DNA from: Spirochaetia bacterium
Lineage (GTDB): Bacteria; Spirochaetota; UBA12135
Length of the DNA stretch: 5,256 nt
Assembly (NCBI GenBank): GCA_003497555.1
Contig: DNNS01000296.1
Span: forward strand, 1-5,256
Reading direction: 5' to 3'
The notes beneath the pieces are model-generated. The model searched no databases. It saw only the letters and a program-made list of their open reading frames with translations, and was not told the origin of the DNA. Made by a program: the position numbers and the translations under genes. Shown here piece by piece: positions 1-4,263 of the stretch; position 1 is the first letter of the stretch; each line of letters begins with the position of its first letter.

Positions 1-120
1 TGCGCCCTGGAGAGCACGGAGTGCACGGAGAAATATTGTAGCCTCAAACCGTAAGGCCTGAGCGTCAGGCTCCGTTATCTCTGTGTACTCCAGCGGAGCT
101 GGTGGTTCAATTATTTTCAT
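1..120 (-). CDS. Possible 5' part of a hypothetical gene, cut by the window edge
   Basis: From an ATG at 120 the minus strand stays open for 40 codons to the window edge, beginning MKIIEPPAPLEYTEITEPDA and ending in a Leu-Arg-Ala repeat (LRALRAL). I do not recognise a family. An in-frame stop lies just upstream, so this ATG is the only usable start, but its nearest SD-like run (AAGAGA) is about 11 nt away, which is poor. The Leu-Arg-Ala stretch is the direct translation of a tandem GCACGGAG DNA repeat, and much of the frame is covered by inverted repeats. It may therefore be a repeat element that happens to be open. It would be the next gene of the amidohydrolase operon if real. Confidence 0.25.
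   Translation of the reverse strand, partial: MKIIEPPAPLEYTEITEPDAQALRFEATIFLRALRALQGA
7..93. repeat. Nested imperfect inverted repeat with GC-rich inner hairpin
   Basis: The outer arms 7-30 and 70-93 are inverted copies of each other, matching at 18 of 24 positions by hand alignment without gaps. Both are built from the GGAG/CACGGAG-type motif, and the left arm contains GCACGGAG twice in tandem. Inside them, GCCTGA at 56-61 and TCAGGC at 65-70 form a perfect 6-bp stem around a GCG loop. No T-run follows the inner hairpin on either strand, so it does not look like an intrinsic terminator. Its composition and structure differ from the AT-rich sequence next to it. A dispersed repeat element is the most likely reading, but copy number cannot be judged from one window. 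Confidence 0.45.
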
Positions 121-145
121 TGTTTCGGGTGTCTCTTAAAAACAT
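107..145 (-). CDS. 12-codon open frame with a strong ribosome binding site
   Basis: An ATG at 145 is preceded, five bases away, by AAAGGAG (151-157), one of the best SD sequences in the window. The frame reads MFLRDTRNNENN and stops at 107-109. It starts 31 bp after the stop of the amidohydrolase, as a next operon gene would, and it overlaps the start of the open frame at 120 in a different phase. It could be a small leader peptide, the true start of a downstream gene broken by a frameshift or by the repeat element at 7-93, or chance. Only the SD and its position support it. Confidence 0.2.
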   Translation of the reverse strand: MFLRDTRNNENN

Positions 146-176
146 AACGACTCCTTTGAAAATAGTATAAAATTTT

Positions 177-929
177 TTATAATTTCAGTATTTTTTTGGC
201 ATTTTCTCCGAGGATGAGCAATTTTTCCCTTTCTGTTATTTCAGCGCCTAAAATTTTTCCCATCTGGCTGCTGAAATCCCGGCCTGCTGCATCAGATCCG
301 AATATTACCCGTTCTGCCCCAAGGTGAGAAACAGCATATTCAATCATTCCGGATTCGGGCTGAGATCCGCTTGTTTCTATAAATACATTATTAAATTTTT
401 TTATATCCTGTACCCCCCGAAAGCCGCAGCCGTTAAGATGCGCCATGATAATTACCGAATCCGGAAATCTGCCGGCAAGATGAGCTGTTTCAAGGGGGGT
501 TGATTCATTGTAATGATATTCTGTTGATTTATACCAGGCATGTACCAGAACCGGGATTCCCAGTTTAAGAGCTTTCTTCATAATAAAATTCATTCTTGGA
601 TCAGAATATTTTACAGCAACCCAGAGTTTGATGCCGAGCAGGGGGCCGGCTGTAATACTTCTTTTTATTTCATTTTGAAGAAATTTTTCATCGTGCGCCG
701 GATTAAGATAGCAGAAACCGGAATATATTTCCGGATATTTCAGAGCTAATTCCATTGTTTCATTATTTATACTTTTTATTTCATTTTTTGACGGATTAGC
801 CCTGGTTTCTCCCACGCGGCCGAGAAGACATATCCGGTCAATACCGCATTTTTTTGCCGCCTCTGCCATATCCGAAAGTGATAACGGACTGTTTTTTTTA
901 GGCGGATGTACGTGCATATCAATTATCAT
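177..929 (-). CDS. Metal-dependent amidohydrolase (Amidohydro_2-like TIM barrel)
   Basis: This is a 250-residue cytoplasmic hydrolase of the amidohydrolase superfamily, in the group that includes 2-pyrone-dicarboxylate lactonase-like and decarboxylase-like enzymes. Residues seen: the N-terminal metal motif D4-x-H6-x-H8, Lys101 in GIKLW at the end of a barrel strand, His130 in VLVHAW, His164 in IIMAHLNG, and the late-strand Asp213 in IFGSDAAGRD. The C-terminal GENAKKIL is the usual closing helix. The length is at the short end for the family and the protein looks complete. There is no signal peptide. The ATG at 929 has a GAGG at 934-937, and the protein starts directly with the first barrel strand, which supports that start. 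It is divergent from the sensor-regulator gene, so it is a likely target of that protein. The family hydrolyses amides, lactones and similar bonds or decarboxylates; the substrate here is not readable. Confidence 0.85.
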   Translation of the reverse strand: MIIDMHVHPPKKNSPLSLSDMAEAAKKCGIDRICLLGRVGETRANPSKNEIKSINNETMELALKYPEIYSGFCYLNPAHDEKFLQNEIKRSITAGPLLGIKLWVAVKYSDPRMNFIMKKALKLGIPVLVHAWYKSTEYHYNESTPLETAHLAGRFPDSVIIMAHLNGCGFRGVQDIKKFNNVFIETSGSQPESGMIEYAVSHLGAERVIFGSDAAGRDFSSQMGKILGAEITEREKLLILGENAKKILKL

Positions 930-948
930 AAGGCCTCACAGAATTCTC

Positions 949-977
949 TTGCTTTTAATTAATGAATAATCTACAAT
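949..977 (+). promoter_or_regulatory. Candidate sigma-70 promoter of the regulator gene, giving a leaderless mRNA
   Basis: TTGCTT (949-954) and TACAAT (972-977) are separated by 17 bp. Transcription would start around 984-985, on or next to the ATG of the regulator. That agrees with the absence of any SD before that ATG. The -10 overlaps the candidate -35 of the divergent amidohydrolase promoter. Found by eye from consensus; not a perfect match. Confidence 0.5.
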
Positions 978-980
978 CAA
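952..980 (-). promoter_or_regulatory. Candidate promoter of the amidohydrolase gene
   Basis: On the minus strand TTGATT (975-980) and TAAAAG (952-957) are 17 bp apart, each matching four of six consensus bases. The start would fall near 945, leaving a short leader that contains the GAGG ribosome binding site at 934-937. It overlaps the regulator promoter almost completely, and the 8-bp palindrome TTAATTAA (955-962) sits in the middle. The site is weak and would suit control by a bound activator or repressor. Confidence 0.35.
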
Positions 981-984
981 TCCG

Positions 985-2280
985 ATGAATATAAAGCAGA
1001 TAAATCTCCGCAGCTCTATAGCCGCAGATATCCGCTCCGGAATTAAACAAAAAACCCTTAAACCCGGGGACCGGATCCTTCCGATCCGAAAATTAATGAA
1101 ACAGTATTCAGCCCCGCTTCCCACCATCCAGAGAGCTATTAATGATCTGGTTCGTGAAAACATTCTTGAAACAATACACGGCAAGGGTACTTTTATCAAG
1201 CTGCCTTCGGACGAGCTTGTTATACTTCGTTCCGGTAATCTTTTTTTATCGGATTCATCGCAGGCGCTGATAAATCTGTTTATGAAAACATATGCCGGCA
1301 GGCTGAAAAATATCCGGGTAAGGGAGATTATAATTAACAGCAGAGAACCAGGTTTCGGCGCGTCCCTGCCCGGATTCGACTTGCTGCTGATGGCGGAAAC
1401 CATGTTCCGCGAACACCAGTGGGAAAAACAGCTTTTGCCTGTCAACCGGATTATAGACGAAAAAATAATCAGGCGCCTGGAGCCATCAGCCCGGAATATT
1501 TTTGAATACACAGGCAAACTGTATGCACTGCCTTTTGCCATTTCTCCGCTCCTTTTGTTTTATAATAAAGACCTGCTTGCTAAAGCAGGCATTTCAGTTA
1601 ATCCGGATTTACGCATGTCATTTACGGAATTTTCCCGAATGCTTGCGCAATTCCAAAAAAAATCCGGCGGCCCGGGATATCTTTTCCAGACGCCTTTCAA
1701 CAGATTTTCCCATTGGTTTAATACCGCAGGAGTCAGACTGCTGGAAAACAGACATAAAATATCCGGCCGGGCAATAGAATTGATTAAATTTTTAAAAACC
1801 CGGCTGTTTATTCCGGGTTTGGCGCATATTGCAGACGGCCCGGAACAATTTATACAGGGTAATATTCCGTGCATGATCAATAATGCCTATTTTCTGAACA
1901 CAGTGCCATCTCTCTCTTTTGCATGTTCTTATACATATACGCCTTTTATTAAAAAGCAGATCACCAATCTCTTTGGAGGCTCTTTTGCTGTAAGCCGCAA
2001 ATCGCAGCATCTTGATCTGTGCCGTGACTTTTTTTTATTTCTTATTGATGACAATGCCCAAAATCTTATTAATAATGAAAAAATTTCGGTTCCGGCCGTC
2101 GGAATGGTAAAACAAGACAGCATTATATTAACCAGCGCCCGGCAGGCAGTTCCGGCAGCAGAAAAAGAATATTCCTTAACACAGGAAATTTTGAAGGAAT
2201 TCCTTCCGTATCTGGAAAGCAAAAAAAATCTTGAAACCTGCATTGCTTCTTCCCGGCGGCTTTTACAAAAACAGCATTAG
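985..2280 (+). CDS. GntR-type regulator with a solute-binding-protein sensor domain
   Basis: A 431-residue one-component regulator. Residues about 5-73 are a GntR winged helix: IAADIRSGI, then LKPGDRILPIRKL, a recognition-helix region around TIQRAINDL, and the wing GKGTFIKL at 66-73. From about 78 to 425 it resembles the family-1 extracellular solute-binding proteins of ABC sugar importers. Seen there are YALPFAISPLLLFYNKDLLAKAGI-type sequence at 180-203, FIQGNIPCMIN, and a GGSFAVSRKSQHLDLCRDF stretch. No signal peptide or lipobox precedes that domain, so it must work in the cytoplasm as a ligand sensor, unlike its periplasmic or lipoprotein relatives. The ATG at 985 is the only start after an in-frame stop at 967-969; no SD precedes it. 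It likely controls the divergent amidohydrolase and perhaps the aminotransferase. The ligand is probably a sugar or similar solute, by family analogy only. Confidence 0.85.
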   Translation: MNIKQINLRSSIAADIRSGIKQKTLKPGDRILPIRKLMKQYSAPLPTIQRAINDLVRENILETIHGKGTFIKLPSDELVILRSGNLFLSDSSQALINLFMKTYAGRLKNIRVREIIINSREPGFGASLPGFDLLLMAETMFREHQWEKQLLPVNRIIDEKIIRRLEPSARNIFEYTGKLYALPFAISPLLLFYNKDLLAKAGISVNPDLRMSFTEFSRMLAQFQKKSGGPGYLFQTPFNRFSHWFNTAGVRLLENRHKISGRAIELIKFLKTRLFIPGLAHIADGPEQFIQGNIPCMINNAYFLNTVPSLSFACSYTYTPFIKKQITNLFGGSFAVSRKSQHLDLCRDFFLFLIDDNAQNLINNEKISVPAVGMVKQDSIILTSARQAVPAAEKEYSLTQEILKEFLPYLESKKNLETCIASSRRLLQKQH

Positions 2281-3479
2281 ATATTTTGAACGGCTTTTTC
2301 AATTCTGCAATATGCTTCGTCCAGGTCTTTTTTAGCATGTGAATAATTAACATAAGCTACATGATAGAGCGAGACTCCCTGCCTGAAACAATTTTTCATA
2401 AATTTTTTTCCCGCATCTTTTTCTGCAAAGGTTAATGCCTTGCAGGCCGGATGTCCTTTCATCTCTGCCGGAATTTTTTTTATCTGGAAAAGGGAATTAA
2501 CCTTATTCCAGATATATTCTCCGGATTCCTTGAGACGGGCGATTACATTGTACTTTTGATAGCAGGCAATGACTTTAATCAGCGCTGCCAGGGAAAGCGT
2601 TTCGCCTCCATAAGTGCTGGATATACCTATTTCCCCGGAAAGATCAATCAGCTCTGCCCTGCCGCAGTATACGCTTACCGGCATTCCATTGGCCAGGCCT
2701 TTGGCAAAAACTGCTAAATCCGGCTTTATATTAAAAAAATCATGAGCACCTCCCAGGGCAATTCTGAAACCCATAACAATTTCATCCATGATAATCAAGA
2801 TGCCGTATTGGGCGGTCAATTCCCTGAGAAATGGCAGAAATTCTTTTGCCTGATAAAATTCCGCATAATCGCAGGCTATAACAACAGCGGCAATTTGCTT
2901 ATGGCGCTGTTCTATTGCTTCTTTCCATTTGGCACAATCTGCCCAGGGCAGGCTTAGATGATGCTTTGCTATATCAACGGGTATGCCTTTAAGAGCAGCA
3001 TCTCTGTTTATATTCACCCGAAAACCTTCTCCCTTAGACAGAACATTAAGCCAGCCGTTATAGCCGCAGTGGATAATATCATCCCTGCCGGTATAGGCTC
3101 TGGCAATTTTTATACAGGCCGCAACAGCTTCGCCGCCGGTTTTTAAAAAACGGACTTTTTCTGCGCAAGGTATTACGGATATCAATTTTTCTGCTGCTTC
3201 CGCTTCCAGCCGGTGCGGATGCCCGAAAACAATGCCCTTTTTAAGCTGCTGTATGATGGCGTTATTTATTTCCCGGAAGGAATATCCGAGCGTTACCGGG
3301 CCAAGCCCATTCCGGAAATCGATATATTCCCTGCCGTCCAGATCCCATATTCTGCACCCCTTGCCGCGCGCTATAACGGCCGGCTCATATTCCGACTGAT
3401 AAATTTTTGACAAAGTTGAACTGCCGGCTCCCAGGAACCGAAGCGAACGCTTAAAGCTATCTATGGATTTACTTGTCAT
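2277..3479 (-). CDS. Class-III PLP aminotransferase, glutamate-1-semialdehyde-aminomutase-like
   Basis: A 400-residue fold-type I, class-III pyridoxal-phosphate enzyme. Seen in order: the N-terminal WDLDGREYIDFRNGLGPVTLGY; FLKTGGEAVAACIKIARAYTGR (112-132), the cofactor-phosphate region; Y140-N-G, near the ring; the acidic D232-E233 of IIMDEIVMGFR; the Schiff-base lysine K260 in VFAKGLANGMP; and STYGGETLSLAA (288-299). It resembles HemL but differs in details (GGEA, YNGW, GGET), as in paralogues that aminate sugars or other intermediates, so a heme role should not be assumed. The frame is open further upstream, to an ATG at 3581, but homology begins after 3479, a GGGGG lies five bases before that ATG, and the consensus promoter has its start point near 3507, downstream of the ATGs at 3581 and 3515. 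Its stop codon overlaps that of the convergent regulator by 4 bp. Confidence 0.85.
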   Translation of the reverse strand: MTSKSIDSFKRSLRFLGAGSSTLSKIYQSEYEPAVIARGKGCRIWDLDGREYIDFRNGLGPVTLGYSFREINNAIIQQLKKGIVFGHPHRLEAEAAEKLISVIPCAEKVRFLKTGGEAVAACIKIARAYTGRDDIIHCGYNGWLNVLSKGEGFRVNINRDAALKGIPVDIAKHHLSLPWADCAKWKEAIEQRHKQIAAVVIACDYAEFYQAKEFLPFLRELTAQYGILIIMDEIVMGFRIALGGAHDFFNIKPDLAVFAKGLANGMPVSVYCGRAELIDLSGEIGISSTYGGETLSLAALIKVIACYQKYNVIARLKESGEYIWNKVNSLFQIKKIPAEMKGHPACKALTFAEKDAGKKFMKNCFRQGVSLYHVAYVNYSHAKKDLDEAYCRIEKAVQNI

Positions 3480-3484
3480 ACTTG

Positions 3485-3489
3485 CCCCC
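3485..3489 (-). promoter_or_regulatory. Ribosome binding site deciding the aminotransferase start
   Basis: A run of five G on the minus strand lies five bases before the ATG at 3479. No comparable site precedes the in-frame ATGs at 3515 or 3581, which also lie upstream of the predicted transcription start. Confidence 0.55.
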
Positions 3490-3498
3490 GTCTTAAGT

Positions 3499-3533
3499 GT
3501 ATCATATTGTATCATTATAATCGATTTATACAA
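3499..3533. promoter_or_regulatory. Candidate operator repeats over the -10 and spacer
   Basis: GTATCAT occurs at 3499-3505 and again at 3509-3515, exactly 10 bp apart, one helical turn, spanning the start point and touching the -10. An inverted pair TTGTAT (3507-3512) and ATACAA (3528-3533), 15 bp apart, encloses the -10 and part of the spacer. A protein bound here would block the promoter. No copy is seen in the 930-984 gap, so I cannot tie them to the regulator in this window. Confidence 0.4.
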
Positions 3534-3542
3534 AAATGTCAA
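3514..3542 (-). promoter_or_regulatory. Perfect consensus sigma-70 promoter of the aminotransferase gene
   Basis: On the minus strand TTGACA (3537-3542) and TATAAT (3514-3519) match both consensus hexamers completely and are separated by exactly 17 bp. The start point would be about 3507-3508, giving a leader of roughly 28 nt that ends in the G-run ribosome binding site. A promoter this strong would normally need repression, and the hexamers are overlapped by several short repeats that could be operators. Confidence 0.85.
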
Positions 3543-3579
3543 GATATTTGCGATAGATTTATATATAAAAGATATTTGC
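3541..3579. repeat. 11-bp direct repeats upstream of and touching the -35
   Basis: On the minus strand GCAAATATCTT occurs at 3541-3551 and 3569-3579, 28 bp apart and in the same orientation. The nearer copy overlaps the first two bases of the -35 TTGACA. A second pair, GATTTATA on the plus strand, lies at 3523-3530 and 3556-3563. Repeats placed like this are typical of regulator binding sites, but AT-rich sequence gives some by chance; the 11-bp exact pair is the more convincing. Confidence 0.4.
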
Positions 3580-3915
3580 ACGACAAATTCAAGTAATATT
3601 GCATTTTTCTTCGATATTAATTTTTTTGGGTCCCCAAGTGTTCATTATAAAAATTTTAATAATCAATTTATAAATTTTTTCAATAAATATTTAAATATTA
3701 AATGATTACGATCATAATTTTTTTTAAAAGCCAAAATTTAGCATTCCTGTAAAACCCGCGTACTTCACAGAAAACAATAGGAGCCTCACTTTTTGACCCA
3801 TAAAGAGGCTTTGTCCTTCTCAACTTCGGTAAAAAACACGGCATTGCTTATCTGGCTTTATTTTTAAAGTATTATCTTTTTTCTGCCGCTTTAAAAGAAT
3901 ATTATTTTTTGCCGG
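3543..3915. other. Long intergenic stretch without a convincing gene
   Basis: About 370 bp lie between the aminotransferase promoter and the end of the cupin gene. The left part (to about 3725) is very AT-rich, with a 14-bp palindrome AATATTTAAATATT at 3686-3699 and a small ATGAT-TACG-ATCAT stem (3702-3715) followed by a T-run on the plus strand. The right part (about 3726-3860) is richer in GC and has an AGCCTC/GAGGCT inverted repeat at 3782-3810. It holds one 48-codon minus-strand frame (3698-3844) without a ribosome binding site. It could hold the 3' untranslated region of the cupin operon, a small RNA or an eroded insertion. None of these is demonstrated. Confidence 0.5.
3782..3810. repeat. 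Inverted repeat, possible weak terminator of the cupin operon
   Basis: AGCCTC (3782-3787) and GAGGCT (3805-3810) can pair, extended by TTT/AAA after a two-base bulge. It lies about 105 bp past the cupin stop in the minus direction. The sequence after the stem has only a broken T-run on either strand, so intrinsic termination would be weak. Confidence 0.25.
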
Positions 3916-4263
3916 TCAAAGGGCCGCGCAGGCAACGAAAAATTTCAGTTTTCCCGATGAATTATTGAATAAGCCATGACTGCTGCCTGATTTGGTGAGT
4001 ACAATGTCTCCGCATCCTATCTCGCGCGTTTCATCATCAACAGTCATAATCCCCTTCCCGGCGATAATATAATAGATTTCCTCATCATTTTCATGACGGT
4101 GAACGCCTATGGACGATCCGGGTTCAAGGATTATTTCACGCATATATTTCAGCGAGCTGGAAAATTCACAAGTAAGCAAAGTACGAACGAAATACTCTCC
4201 CTGTCCGCCATGCGAATTTTTCGCCCGCTCGCCTGCAAGATTGCCCGGGCTTTTTATAATCAT
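3916..4263 (-). CDS. Small single-domain cupin protein (Cupin_2)
   Basis: A 115-residue cytoplasmic beta-barrel protein. Motif 1 is complete: G49, H55-x-H57, E62 and G69. Motif 2 has G85, G93, H96 and N100, but the usual proline is Lys91. H55, H57, E62 and H96 would be the four metal ligands, so a metal-bound protein is expected. Family members range from isomerases and dioxygenases to decarboxylases and binding proteins; the sequence does not decide. The ATG at 4263 overlaps the stop of the upstream URO-D-like gene as ATGA, and GGAGG at 4271-4275 lies seven bases before it inside that gene's last codons, so the two are translationally coupled and likely made in similar amounts. About 40 residues precede the cupin core. 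Confidence 0.85.
   Translation of the reverse strand: MIIKSPGNLAGERAKNSHGGQGEYFVRTLLTCEFSSSLKYMREIILEPGSSIGVHRHENDEEIYYIIAGKGIMTVDDETREIGCGDIVLTKSGSSHGLFNNSSGKLKFFVACAAL

Noticed and set aside
936..1541. 201-codon minus-strand frame opposite the regulator
   Set aside because: It lies antisense to a well-supported GntR winged helix and sensor domain and its translation shows no family features.
2277..3479. Naming the aminotransferase hemL
   Set aside because: Local active-site sequences and the neighbourhood differ from heme-pathway HemL, so only the superfamily is claimed.
3480..3581. N-terminal extension of the aminotransferase to the ATG at 3581
   Set aside because: It encodes Ile/Tyr/Lys-rich sequence without homology, and the segment contains a perfect promoter whose start point lies downstream of both earlier ATGs.
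3702..3725. ATGAT-TACG-ATCAT stem followed by T-run as a plus-strand terminator
   Set aside because: The stem is only 5 bp and AT-rich, and no plus-strand gene ends before it.
3698..3844. 48-codon minus-strand open frame (MPCFLPKLRR...)
   Set aside because: No SD, a stop directly upstream, a tail that is plain translation of AT-rich sequence, and no recognised family.
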